Shown here piece after piece: positions 1 through 7,536 of a stretch of 53,241 bases of DNA. The DNA lies in NCBI RefSeq assembly GCF_002100115.1, contig NZ_ANBM01000014.1, positions 1 through 53,241 on the forward strand, given 5' to 3'. The stretch's first letter is position 1; each line of letters begins with the position of its first letter. Below the pieces are notes generated by a model. The model was not told where the DNA came from. It saw only the letters and a list, made by a program, of their open reading frames with translations, and searched no databases. The stretch comes from Anaerovibrio sp. JC8 (GTDB lineage Bacteria; Bacillota; Negativicutes; Selenomonadales; Selenomonadaceae). The translations under genes were made by a program, and so were the position numbers.

Positions 1-60
1 TCTATAAAAAGTAGTACCATCATCTGGCTTGAATCATGTGTGCATGATTCCTTATTGCAT

Positions 61-80
61 TGTTTAGTTTTCAAAGAACA
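61..80 (-). promoter_or_regulatory. rRNA leader box upstream of a 16S gene
   Basis: Read on the minus strand this is TGTTCTTTGAAAACTAAACA, a sequence typical of Firmicute rRNA leaders and spacers. It lies just downstream of a strong minus-strand promoter, so the 16S gene should begin a short way beyond the left edge of the window. The motif is seen; its link to a 16S gene is inferred. Confidence 0.6.
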
Positions 81-121
81 CTCTCGCATCAGAAGCCTTG
101 GCTTCGTGAGGCGACTCGTTT

Positions 122-150
122 AGTATATCTTTTTCACAAGGTGATGTCAA
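122..150 (-). promoter_or_regulatory. Strong sigma-70 promoter of an rRNA operon
   Basis: On the minus strand TTGACA (145-150) and TATACT (122-127) are separated by exactly 17 bases, a near-consensus sigma-A promoter. It fires leftward out of the window into an rRNA leader. Positions 1-305 hold this promoter and leader and no convincing gene; the 62-codon plus-strand ORF at 60-248 overlaps them and is rejected. Confidence 0.75.
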
Positions 151-305
151 GAACTTTTATTTTTATTTTCAAAGCTCTAATTCAGCCTTATGTATTAAGT
201 TATACATGGGGTCGTTACCTTCACTGTCCATCTCTGCGTTACTGGTGACGACTTGTCCTATATTACACGCTTTTTATTCTGATGTCAACAAATATTTGCA
301 AAAAA

Positions 306-527
306 TTAAATAATTGATGAAATTATGTAAACTACCACACTGGCAATCAGGGCATTAACCACATTCATTTCTATGCCCATTCCAAAGAGATTAACCACCC
401 AAATTGCAGCGGAGCCAACAATAAGGCCTATCACAATGTTCTTGATAATCTTAAAGGGCAACGCAATGAGCTTGCCAATGATATATACACATATTGCCAA
501 TGCAACAAATCCAATAAATGTCAGCAT
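306..527 (-). CDS. bofA: BofA-family small membrane protein
   Basis: A protein of 73 residues that is almost entirely hydrophobic, with two or three membrane segments. The stretch FKIIKNIVIGLIVG and the following N-L-F-G-M turn are typical of the pro-sigma-K processing inhibitor (BofA) family. In sporulating Firmicutes BofA holds the SpoIVFB protease inactive; in non-sporulating Negativicutes the gene is often kept with no proven role. The start at 527 is chosen for the AAGGAG seven bases before it; a longer reading to 581 has no ribosome site. It is last in dnaX-ebfC-recR-bofA, the order also found in Bacillus. The family call is good; the function here is unknown. Confidence 0.8.
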   Translation of the reverse strand: MLTFIGFVALAICVYIIGKLIALPFKIIKNIVIGLIVGSAAIWVVNLFGMGIEMNVVNALIASVVVYIISSII

Positions 528-584
528 ATTTTTGCTCCTTAATAACACGTTGCAGGCTGACATCCGCCAGCCTGCAATCAAAAA

Positions 585-1181
585 TTACAATTCAATTCTG
601 TTTTCCATTGCTCTGGAAAGAGTAACCTCATCGGCGTATTCCAAATCGCCGCCCACCGGCAAGCCGTGAGCAATCCGGGTCACCTTGACCCCAATTGGCT
701 TCAGGAGCTTGGCTATGTACATAGCCGTAGCCTCTCCCTCCACATTTGGATTTGTCGCCATGATTATTTCCTTCACCCGGTCGTCCTGCAGTCTATTTAT
801 GAGCTCCTTGATTCTGATATTCTCGGGGCCAACTCCCTCCAGTGGCGATAACGCCCCATGAAGTACGTGATAAACTCCCTTGAAATCCCGCATCCTTTCC
901 ATAGCCGCCACATCCTGAGGCTGCTCCACCACACAGATAACCGAATGGTCCCTGGATTCGGATTTACATATACGGCACGGATCCTCATCGCTTAAATTAA
1001 AACAGACCTTGCAATAACCGATTTTTTCCTTGGCCCGCATAATAGCTCCAGCCAAACCTTTTGCCTTTTCCATATCCATGTCAAGAACATGGTACGCCAG
1101 GCGCACGGCTGTCTTGTTTCCAATGCCCGGCAGGGCACGGAAATGCTCTATTAATTCAGCCAAGGGTGCTATATACTGCAT
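585..1181 (-). CDS. recR: Recombination mediator protein RecR
   Basis: A 198-residue protein of normal length for RecR, which with RecO and RecF loads RecA onto gapped DNA. In order it has a helix-hairpin-helix region (about 11-30, [15 protein letters not shown]), a four-cysteine zinc finger (C57, C60, C69, C72) and a Toprim domain (about 80-175) containing the [12 protein letters not shown] stretch. It starts four bases after the ebfC stop codon, so the two are surely co-transcribed. The ribosome site is weak (GGGAAT), which fits translational coupling to ebfC. Confidence 0.97.
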   Translation of the reverse strand: MQYIAPLAELIEHFRALPGIGNKTAVRLAYHVLDMDMEKAKGLAGAIMRAKEKIGYCKVCFNLSDEDPCRICKSESRDHSVICVVEQPQDVAAMERMRDFKGVYHVLHGALSPLEGVGPENIRIKELINRLQDDRVKEIIMATNPNVEGEATAMYIAKLLKPIGVKVTRIAHGLPVGGDLEYADEVTLSRAMENRIEL

Positions 1182-1184
1182 GGA

Positions 1185-1520
1185 TTAAAACATTCCCGGA
1201 GGCAGACCAAGACCACCAGTGAGCTTGCCCATCTCGCTGGCCATCATATCGTCAACCTTCTTGGAAGCCTCGTTGAATGCTGCTGCCAACAGGTCCTGAA
1301 GCATCTCTACATCCTCAGGATCAACTGCTGCCGGGTCAATTACAATACCCTTTACTACCTTTTCACCGTTCATGGTAACCTTTACGGCACCGCCACCAGC
1401 AGTAACATCTATGGTCTTCTGCTTCAGCTGCTCCTGCATTTCGGCCATCTGCTTCTGGAGCTTCTGCACCTTCTTCATCATGCCGTTCATGTTGTTCATG
1501 CCACCCATACCACCAAACAT
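1185..1520 (-). CDS. ebfC: YbaB/EbfC nucleoid-associated protein
   Basis: A 111-residue member of the YbaB/EbfC family, small dimeric DNA-binding proteins that decorate the nucleoid and are almost always found between dnaX and recR. The N-terminus is a glycine- and methionine-rich lead followed by a charged helix (VQKLQKQMAEMQEQLKQK). The middle carries the family signature VKVTMNGEKVVKGIVIDP, and the end is a glycine-rich GGLGLPPGMF tail. An AAGGAGG ribosome site precedes the start. Its exact role in recombination or nucleoid structure is not settled in any species. Confidence 0.93.
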   Translation of the reverse strand: MFGGMGGMNNMNGMMKKVQKLQKQMAEMQEQLKQKTIDVTAGGGAVKVTMNGEKVVKGIVIDPAAVDPEDVEMLQDLLAAAFNEASKKVDDMMASEMGKLTGGLGLPPGMF

Positions 1521-1611
1521 TATCTATTTCCTCCTTAAAAAATCGAAATTTAATTTGTAAATATCATACGCTAATGCTATCAAAATATAGATTATGCGTC
1601 AAATTCAAAAT

Positions 1612-3333
1612 CTACTCCAGCTCCTCCGGATGTACAAAGCCGTCACCGAAGACATCTACCGCCTTGTCCAGCCGTTCCTTGGCCTCATCCTCCAGCTCGC
1701 TGATGCCAAAGTCATCATCCGTTGGCGGAGGCACATCCTCCTGAATATCCCCTGCCCCAGGGTCAGGCTCCGGCACGTTGGCCACCTCCTGACAAAACAG
1801 GCTGAGATTCATACCGCTGACCGTATTGAAGGCCTCCTCGATATTTTTCCGATAAAGCCGCTCCAACAAGCCCTTAATTACTCCTTTAGGTGTACCCAGA
1901 ACAAACTGGGAGCTGTTTATCCCCATAAAGGTACAATTCTGAATGCAGGCCAGAACCTGATCCTTGCCAGTAACCCGCAAGTGCTCCAAAGTCTTCTGCC
2001 AAAGCTCCATACCATCGCCGGTGATATTGGCCGCCACCTGTATCGGCTTGGCCTGTACTGCGGCCGTCTTTGCAACAGCAGGACCAGCATCCGGGCTTGC
2101 AGTTGCCCCGTTGCCCCCCGCCGCCGGAACACCGTTTTTCAGAAGTCCCATCACATGGGCCAGTTTAGCCTCCAGCTGGGCAATGCGGCTGTCCTCCACC
2201 GGCTGATGGCTGACCACTGTCTCACCGGAAGCTGCAGCCTTCATCAATACATCCCGCTGGCAAAGCTCCAGCAAGGCCGCCTCTACGGCAATCCGCGGCT
2301 GTGGTGACCACTTAACCTCGTTGGCCGCCTCATGAATGCGGCGAATCATCCAGACAATTTCCTCCTGGGTAAATCCCGCCGCCTGCTTTTTAATCTGGTC
2401 ATTTTCCTGGCTGTAATAATCCACGCCATCCACCAGACCAGCAGCCTTGAATATCATCAGTCCTCGAAAATGCATGCCCAGCTCTCCAAGAACCTGCTGC
2501 AGATCCTTTCCGGCCCTTATGATTTCATCCACCATGGTGAGAACCTGGGCTGCATCTCTTGATTGCAGGCCTGTCACCAGCTTGTCCAACCATTCCTTGC
2601 CCACCAGCCCAAGAAGCTGCTGTACCCGGTCTATAGTAAGGCTTTTCTCCGACAGGGCAATGCACTGATCAAGAATACTTAAGGCATCACGCATGCCACC
2701 ATCAGCCTTGACAGCAATCATCCGCAGGGCCTCATCCTCCGCCTCAATATCCATATCAGCCACAACCGTCTTCAGACGATTAAATATATCATCCACTGTA
2801 ATGCGCTTAAAGTCATAGCGTTGACAGCGAGACTGAATTGTGGGCAGCACCTTGTGGACCTCAGTGGTGGCCATTATGAATACCACATGCTCAGGCGGCT
2901 CCTCCAAGGTCTTCAGCAATGCATTAAAAGCATCCTGGGTCAGCATGTGGACCTCATCGATAATATATACCTTATACCGGCCGTTAACCGGTGCAAATTT
3001 TACATTTTCCCGTAAATCCCGAATGTCCTCAATACCGCGATTTGAAGCAGCATCAATTTCAAACACATCCATGGAATTGCCGGAATTTATCCGCCGGCAG
3101 GCCTCACACTGATTACAGGGATTAATAGTAGGCCCCTGCTCACAGTTAAGTGCCTTGGCCAGAATCTTTGCCGTACTTGTTTTGCCGGTGCCCCGCGGGC
3201 CGGTGAACAAATATGCATGTCCTATCCTGCCGCTGGTTATGGCATTTGCCAAAGTCCGGCTCACGTGGTCCTGTCCCACCAGATTGGCGAAATTATCAGG
3301 ACGCCATTTTCTATACAAGGCCATATAAGCCAT
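1612..3333 (-). CDS. dnaX: DNA polymerase III subunits gamma/tau
   Basis: The 573-residue clamp-loader ATPase. Seen are Walker A GPRGTGKT (45-52), zinc ligands C64, C73, C76 and C79, the DEVH box (126-129), and a long C-terminal region with an Ala/Pro-rich linker near nt 2050-2120. The start at 3333 (MAYMALYRKWRP) is preceded by GGAGG; the upstream extension to 3354 lacks support. I found no A6G slippery heptamer in frame, only ATT AAA AAG, so a programmed frameshift giving a short gamma form is not evident. First gene of dnaX-ebfC-recR-bofA. Confidence 0.95.
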   Translation of the reverse strand: MAYMALYRKWRPDNFANLVGQDHVSRTLANAITSGRIGHAYLFTGPRGTGKTSTAKILAKALNCEQGPTINPCNQCEACRRINSGNSMDVFEIDAASNRGIEDIRDLRENVKFAPVNGRYKVYIIDEVHMLTQDAFNALLKTLEEPPEHVVFIMATTEVHKVLPTIQSRCQRYDFKRITVDDIFNRLKTVVADMDIEAEDEALRMIAVKADGGMRDALSILDQCIALSEKSLTIDRVQQLLGLVGKEWLDKLVTGLQSRDAAQVLTMVDEIIRAGKDLQQVLGELGMHFRGLMIFKAAGLVDGVDYYSQENDQIKKQAAGFTQEEIVWMIRRIHEAANEVKWSPQPRIAVEAALLELCQRDVLMKAAASGETVVSHQPVEDSRIAQLEAKLAHVMGLLKNGVPAAGGNGATASPDAGPAVAKTAAVQAKPIQVAANITGDGMELWQKTLEHLRVTGKDQVLACIQNCTFMGINSSQFVLGTPKGVIKGLLERLYRKNIEEAFNTVSGMNLSLFCQEVANVPEPDPGAGDIQEDVPPPTDDDFGISELEDEAKERLDKAVDVFGDGFVHPEELE

Positions 3334-3370
3334 ATCCCTGCACCTCCTACACATACAGAAACATTATACC

Positions 3371-3498
3371 ATAAAATGCTAACTTATTCAGATGGAGGTT
3401 TAGCTCCACCTGAATTTAGTTGAATTTTACCCAGGGCTTTACGGTTGCTTAGCTCCCGCCTAAAAGGAAAGAGCCTTAGCAACCGTTAGCATCGGATA
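3371..3498 (+). repeat. 128-bp structured dispersed repeat, copy 1
   Basis: This stretch aligns without gaps to the reverse complement of 15608-15735; I count 112 of 128 identical bases. It contains two hairpins: TTCAGATGGAG...CTCCACCTGAA, and a longer one from about 3442 to 3485. Three pairs of substitutions between the copies preserve base pairing in the second hairpin. It has no ORF. It lies between the dnaX ribosome site and the SRP RNA terminator. It may be a non-autonomous relative of an IS200/IS605 element or a REP-like element. Confidence 0.85.
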
Positions 3499-3520
3499 CT
3501 TGCCTATTTTTAGGCATAAA

Positions 3521-3543
3521 AAAAGCCCTACCAAAAGGTAAGG
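3521..3543 (-). terminator. Rho-independent terminator of the SRP RNA
   Basis: On the minus strand CCTTACC-TTTT-GGTAGGG is followed by a run of T, directly after the 3' end of the signal recognition particle RNA. Confidence 0.8.
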
Positions 3544-3548
3544 TAAAG

Positions 3549-3692
3549 TCTTTCCAACATTGGGCCACAGTACCCAGGCTACCTCACGGCACAGACAACG
3601 ATTCACTTATCGCTGCTTCCTTCCGGACCTGACGAGGTTCATGAGGCTGCCTTGCGCGAGACCAAGACACTGCGGTCCAATCTTAGAAAGAC
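3549..3692 (-). ncRNA. ffs: Signal recognition particle RNA
   Basis: The minus strand contains GTCAGGTCCGGAAGGAAGCA, the nearly invariant domain IV core that binds Ffh. The two ends pair over a long helix (GTCTTTC with GAAAGAC, ATTGGACC with GGCCCAAT), which sets the limits at about 144 nt. This is longer than the E. coli 4.5S RNA and shorter than the Bacillus form. With Ffh it targets nascent membrane and secreted proteins to FtsY and the translocon. It is followed by a terminator and preceded by tRNA-Ser, a common Firmicute arrangement near dnaX. Confidence 0.93.
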
Positions 3693-3713
3693 CGCTATTT
3701 CAAGGTATAAAAA

Positions 3714-3803
3714 TGGCGGAGAGTGAGAGATTCGAACTCTCGGTACAGTAACCCGTACACACGCTTTCCAGGCGTGCTCCTTCAACCACTCGGACAACTC
3801 TCC
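3714..3803 (-). tRNA. tRNA-Ser (anticodon GGA)
   Basis: A 90-nt class II tRNA on the minus strand with a long variable arm, acceptor GGAGAGT pairing with ACTCTCC, an anticodon loop reading CTGGAAA, a TTCGAAT T-loop and an encoded CCA. The long variable arm and the GGA anticodon identify serine. Confidence 0.95.
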
Positions 3804-3908
3804 ACTTGTTTGAATAAGTAAAAAAACTATTCAGTTGCTGTCGGCTCATCACGACAAGACATAGTTTAACAAACAAAAACTCTCTTGTCAACATTTTTTT
3901 GCAAAAAA

Positions 3909-3944
3909 AGTAAGGGACTTTTACATATAGAAAAGCCCTTACTC
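3909..3944 (-). terminator. Terminator of the CheY/CheX-like operon
   Basis: On the minus strand AGTAAGGG and CCCTTACT form a long hairpin followed by a run of T, downstream of the CheX-like gene. Confidence 0.8.
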
Positions 3945-3962
3945 TCTCCTATAATTTTCACC

Positions 3963-4811
3963 TTAATACATGAATTCATCCTCTGCCAAATACAGCACAA
4001 AGGAACCAAATTCTGTGACAATACGCATAGCCACCAGACTGCTTGCTGCAGGACAAACATTACGACCGATCTTCGGCATATCCAGATCCATGTCCACATC
4101 CTGCCCGGACTGTTCCACGATATACAGACCATTTATAACATTTGCAAACTCTGCCAGGCTATCCTCCGCCATCTCATCAATCGCGGTAAAGCTTTCATTA
4201 CTGTAACGCCTTGCCATTTCCAGGAAGGCCTTGTCGTTGCACAAAATGGCAGCAGACACTGAAAGCGCACCGCCCATAGTTTGAGAAACAATGATAGAAT
4301 CCTCTATAACCGGTTCAGCCGGATCCGTAAGCACAACTGCATCGGTATCCATGAAGCGCTGCAAGGCACCAACAAACATCTCTGCATATTTGCCGTAAAC
4401 CTCACCTACAGGATTCAGATCCTCATAGGAGCTGACAATTTTCTTTACGGCATCAACCACAGGATGAACGTCATCCGAATCGCATTCCCTGAAACACCGA
4501 TTAATAGTTTTTATATCCGCCAGCTTTTCATCCAGCAGGACCTGGGCGATATTGGCCGCCTGATCTGGATTCTCAATTTTTAAGGATACTATCTGGTCCT
4601 CTGACAAAAAGCCCTTGTCCGTCAATGCCTTGGCAGCATCTTCTTCACCCGCCAATTCATCCACCTGTGCCTCTGTCAACAGACCCTTTTGGACAGCCAA
4701 AACATGCAGCTGAGGAATAGCGTTGGCTGATTTGGGCATTACATGACCGATATTGCTGGATTCCAAAACACCGGCATTTAACAAATACTGCGAAAAGTAT
4801 CTATTTCCCAT
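3963..4811 (-). CDS. CheX/CheC-like chemotaxis phosphatase-family protein
   Basis: A 282-residue protein. The C-terminal half (about 115-282) looks like the CheC/CheX/FliY fold: the helix SLAEFANVINGLY holds the E221-x-x-N224 motif that removes phosphate from CheY~P in this family. The N-terminal 100 residues are helical with repeats of the form K-G-L/F-L-T/S-E-x-Q (about 42-50 and 66-74), similar in pattern to GspE/MshE N-terminal domains. Its start overlaps the end of the response regulator by 11 bases, so the two are translated together and probably interact. CheX family is likely; the N-terminal assignment is a guess. Confidence 0.7.
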   Translation of the reverse strand: MGNRYFSQYLLNAGVLESSNIGHVMPKSANAIPQLHVLAVQKGLLTEAQVDELAGEEDAAKALTDKGFLSEDQIVSLKIENPDQAANIAQVLLDEKLADIKTINRCFRECDSDDVHPVVDAVKKIVSSYEDLNPVGEVYGKYAEMFVGALQRFMDTDAVVLTDPAEPVIEDSIIVSQTMGGALSVSAAILCNDKAFLEMARRYSNESFTAIDEMAEDSLAEFANVINGLYIVEQSGQDVDMDLDMPKIGRNVCPAASSLVAMRIVTEFGSFVLYLAEDEFMY

Positions 4812-5187
4812 TCTCCTCAACCTTTCTGCGGATTCTCTCAACAGCCTGTTTAATCTGATCTGAAGTATACGGCTTCTGAATGAAATCCAAGGCTCCCAGT
4901 TCCAGAGTTTCCTTCAGCTTCTGGGATGTTCCAGCAGAAGAAAGCATGATAATAGGAATGTCAGGATTTACCTCTTTTATAACCTGGAGGGCCTCAATAC
5001 CTCCAACCTCAGGCATAACGATGTCAAGGATAACACCATCGGGCTGCTCCTGAAGATCCTTCATAATGGCTTCCTTACCATTCTCTGCCTCAATAACCTC
5101 ACATCCCAGCTGTTCCAGCTCTGCGCGAAGCTTCTTTCTAAGCAGTTTGGAATCATCAGTAATAAGGATTTTTAACTTATCAGCCAA
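4801..5187 (-). CDS. CheY-like single-domain response regulator
   Basis: A 128-residue receiver domain with no output domain. All catalytic positions are present: the acid pair D11-D12, phosphoacceptor D55 (ILDIVMPE), S83/S84 and K105 (FIQKPY). The best start is a TTG at 5187 with GGGAGG eight bases upstream; no ATG fits. It overlaps the downstream CheX-like phosphatase gene, so a phospho-signal set by a kinase elsewhere is probably read through this protein and erased by its neighbour. The output could be flagellar switching or another process. The fold is certain; the pathway is inferred. Confidence 0.9.
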   Translation of the reverse strand: MADKLKILITDDSKLLRKKLRAELEQLGCEVIEAENGKEAIMKDLQEQPDGVILDIVMPEVGGIEALQVIKEVNPDIPIIMLSSAGTSQKLKETLELGALDFIQKPYTSDQIKQAVERIRRKVEENGK

Positions 5188-5217
5188 TTATGCCACCTCC
5201 CTTTCCCATATATGTAG

Positions 5218-5246
5218 ATTATACCATAATTGATTAGTTTAAGTCA
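5218..5246 (-). promoter_or_regulatory. Possible promoter of the CheY/CheX-like pair
   Basis: On the minus strand a perfect TATAAT (5218-5223) lies about 30 bases before the TTG start. A -35 is weak (TGACTT at 17 bases or ATGACT at 18). Confidence 0.4.
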
Positions 5247-5332
5247 TTTTATAAAATTCTATGTTTTAAGAAATATTCCTGCTGAATTCCTTATAAAATA
5301 AGTCAATTTTTATCATTTATTTTTCCAACGCA

Positions 5333-5362
5333 AAGACAGCTCCCCGATTGGAGAGCTGCCCT
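5333..5362 (-). terminator. Terminator after aspA
   Basis: On the minus strand GGGCAGCTCTCC-AATC-GGGGAGCTGTC is followed by a short T run, about 40 bases past the aspA stop. Confidence 0.7.
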
Positions 5363-5400
5363 TAAAAAGGAATTGTGTTTATTGAAAGTTAATGTTCTGC

Positions 5401-6795
5401 TTAGTCCTTGCCGGCAATACCAGGAGTAGTCATGGCAGCAGGTGCCAAAATCTTTTCTACCTGCTCCTTGGTGAGCATACCCTTTTCCAAAATTACTTCT
5501 CTGATAGGACGGCCGGTAGTGTATGCTTCCTTGGCCAGCATAGCGGAATTTTCATAACCGATATGAGGCAGCAATGCAGTTACGATACCAACACTTCTGT
5601 CAATCCACATCTGGCACTGCTCCTTGTTTGGCTCCAGCTTCAACAGGAGCTTATCAACGAAGCCATCAATAGCATTGGTCAGATAGTTCATGGAATTGAA
5701 CATATTGAAGGCCATAACCGGCTCCATAACATTCAGCTCAAACTGGCCATTCTCTACACCGAAGGTAACAGCCAAATCATTGCCGATAACCTGATAGCAG
5801 GTCTGGTTCAGAACCTCGGCAATAACAGGGTTTACCTTACCAGGCATAATGGAAGAACCAGGCTGACGCATTGGCAGCTTCAGCTCATAGTAACCGCAGC
5901 GAGGGCCAGAAGCCATCATACGGAAATCGTTACACATCTTGATGATAACAAGCGCAGTGTTCTTCAGTGCAGAGGAAACATCTGCGAAGCCATCAGTGTT
6001 GTTGGTGGCATCAATCATGTTCTCAGCAGTCTTGTAGGTCTCGCCGGTAACCTCACTAAGAGACTTGGCAACATTAATAATGTACTGAGGCTCTGCGTTC
6101 AGACCGGTACCAACAGCAGTACCACCCATGTTTACATAGTGAATGGTATCAAGGGCATGCTGAATGCGGTCAATACCACGACGGATGGAAGATGCATAGG
6201 AATACATTTCCTGGCCAAGGGTAATTGGAACAGCATCCTGCAGGTGAGTACGGCCCATCTTTACAATGTCCTTGTACTCCTCACCCTTCTTCTCCAGCTC
6301 ATCAACCAGACGGTTCAGAGACTTAATCAAAGTCTTGCCCTTATGGTTGAGGCAAACCTTAATTGCAGTTGGGAATGTATCATTGGTGGACTGTGCCATA
6401 TTACCATGATTGTTTGGAGAAATGATGTCATAGCGGCCCTTGGCTTCGCCGGTCATCTCCAAGGCACGGTTACAAAGAACCTCGTTCATGTTCATGTTAA
6501 AGGAAGTACCTGCACCGCCCTGAATAGGATCTACAGGGAACTGATCCAACAGCTTTCCTGCGATAATCTCGTCAGCAGCGGCAATAAGAGCCTTACCAAT
6601 CTTCTCCGGCATACGGCCAGTGGACAGATTAGCCAGTACAGTAGCCTTCTTAACCTTTGCCATGGACTGAACAAAATCACTGTCTACCCGCTGCCCAGTA
6701 ATCTTAAAATTCTCAATGGCACGTAAGGTCTGTACACCATAGTATACGTCATCTGGAACTTCCAATTCGCCTAAGAAGTCGTGTTCTTTTCTCAT
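5401..6795 (-). CDS. aspA: Aspartate ammonia-lyase
   Basis: A 464-residue enzyme of the fumarase/aspartase superfamily that converts aspartate to fumarate and ammonia. The superfamily signature GSSIMPGKVNP lies near residue 317 and supplies the catalytic serine loop. The N-terminus MRKEHDFLGELEVPDDVYYG is characteristic of AspA rather than class II fumarase. In a fumarate-reducing anaerobe it feeds fumarate as an electron acceptor. It is a single gene with its own promoter and terminator. The start at 6795 has a GGGAGAG ribosome site. Confidence 0.93.
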   Translation of the reverse strand: MRKEHDFLGELEVPDDVYYGVQTLRAIENFKITGQRVDSDFVQSMAKVKKATVLANLSTGRMPEKIGKALIAAADEIIAGKLLDQFPVDPIQGGAGTSFNMNMNEVLCNRALEMTGEAKGRYDIISPNNHGNMAQSTNDTFPTAIKVCLNHKGKTLIKSLNRLVDELEKKGEEYKDIVKMGRTHLQDAVPITLGQEMYSYASSIRRGIDRIQHALDTIHYVNMGGTAVGTGLNAEPQYIINVAKSLSEVTGETYKTAENMIDATNNTDGFADVSSALKNTALVIIKMCNDFRMMASGPRCGYYELKLPMRQPGSSIMPGKVNPVIAEVLNQTCYQVIGNDLAVTFGVENGQFELNVMEPVMAFNMFNSMNYLTNAIDGFVDKLLLKLEPNKEQCQMWIDRSVGIVTALLPHIGYENSAMLAKEAYTTGRPIREVILEKGMLTKEQVEKILAPAAMTTPGIAGKD

Positions 6796-6868
6796 TTTCT
6801 TCTCTCCCTTTTACTTTGTTTTTTGTCGTTCGCGTTTTTGTATTTTGTATACAAAACTCCTTGATTTG

Positions 6869-6897
6869 AGAATAGCACCTTATTATGCAAATTGCAA
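6869..6897 (-). promoter_or_regulatory. aspA promoter
   Basis: On the minus strand TTGCAA (6892-6897) and TATTCT (6869-6874) are separated by 17 bases, upstream of aspA. The -35 region abuts one arm of an inverted repeat. The 296 bases between aspA and the island edge hold this promoter, the dyad and a hairpin, but no gene. Confidence 0.6.
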
Positions 6898-6935
6898 GAG
6901 ATTTTGCAAAAAATTCTGTCAATTTTTGCATAATA
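6881..6935. promoter_or_regulatory. Inverted repeat at the aspA promoter (possible operator)
   Basis: TATTATGCAAA (6881-6891) and TTTGCATAATA (6925-6935) are a perfect 11-bp inverted repeat with centres 44 bases apart. One arm lies in the spacer of the aspA promoter. The spacing, about four helical turns, suits two dimers or looping. Confidence 0.5.
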
Positions 6936-7049
6936 GGAATCATCTCCTATTTAAGACAAATATAACTTCAAACATTAATAAGCAAGTTACTTTACATAGG
7001 GAGCAAAATATGGGTCCAAATATGATTCAAATGATATTCTGCACACAAA

Positions 7050-7087
7050 AAGCCCCATGCGACATCTCGCGAAGTCGCATGGGGCTT
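7050..7087 (-). terminator. Hairpin terminator, probably of the ancestral tRNA-Arg
   Basis: AAGCCCCATGCGAC and its complement flank a short loop; on the minus strand the stem is followed by TTTTTGTG. It stands immediately 3' of the tRNA-Arg fragment, as expected if it once terminated the intact tRNA before an element separated them. Confidence 0.75.
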
Positions 7088-7089
7088 GC

Positions 7090-7137
7090 TTTCATCTGGT
7101 GCGAATGGCGGGAGTCGAACCCACGGCCCTCTGCTTA
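7090..7137 (-). repeat. Displaced 3' half of tRNA-Arg (att repeat, left)
   Basis: 48 bases identical to 17535-17582, which is the 3' part of the intact tRNA-Arg(CCT): the 3' side of the anticodon loop and stem, the T arm, the acceptor 3' strand, CCA and a few bases beyond. The match stops inside the anticodon loop, the usual crossover site of tRNA-targeting integrases. Confidence 0.85.
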
Positions 7138-7379
7138 TGGTATAGATTATCACGATGCAACAGCTCATGATAGATGATGAATTTTACTACTTCTCTTGGA
7201 ACACTTGGGGAATTTAGCAGTGAATTTATGAATATCCTGCCCCCGCTGTGATAAACCCCAAAATATCCTTTACAAGGTTTTGGTGTCCATTCCACAAATT
7301 CAATTCCACCGTAGCTTCCGCCAAACATTTCATCCACTACTTCCATATAAAGCTGCTGAATGTTATAGACCGGCTCCAT
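7092..7379 (-). pseudogene. Zinc metallopeptidase, C-terminus lost at the att site
   Basis: 95 codons with a good ribosome site (AGGAGG). IIYHELLHRDN holds a zincin HExxH-type motif (HELLH), seen in SprT/M48-like small peptidases. Directly after DNLYH the frame enters the tRNA-Arg repeat, so the last 14 or so residues are translated tRNA sequence and a stop follows. The third zinc ligand and the C-terminal part expected for such enzymes are missing. I infer that recombination at the att site cut the gene. The exact family is uncertain. Confidence 0.65.
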
Positions 7380-7495
7380 CTTATATTCCTCCTAACATAA
7401 TTGATATTCGACATTGAAGCTGCACTTCATCTTACAACCTCATTATGTCGTGGATTAGGAGTTATAGGAGTGGGTGAAAGGTCCCGAATTGGGAA

Positions 7496-7532
7496 TAAAA
7501 AAACTGCCGCATACAGCTATGCAGCAGCTTTA
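7496..7532 (-). terminator. Terminator after the YbjN-like gene
   Basis: On the minus strand GCTGCTGCATA-GCTG-TATGCGGCAG is followed by seven T, just past the stop at 7537. Confidence 0.8.
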
Positions 7533-7536
7533 GAAA

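Noticed and set aside
60-248. A 62-codon ORF at the left edge
   Set aside because: It overlaps the rRNA promoter and leader.
2380-2410. A possible dnaX frameshift site (A5G)
   Set aside because: Reads ATT AAA AAG in frame, not the A AAA AAG heptamer, and I saw no stimulatory stem or upstream Shine-Dalgarno signal.
5392-6726. A 444-codon plus-strand ORF opposite aspA
   Set aside because: Complete overlap with a certain gene, no motif, no ribosome site; a codon-bias shadow.
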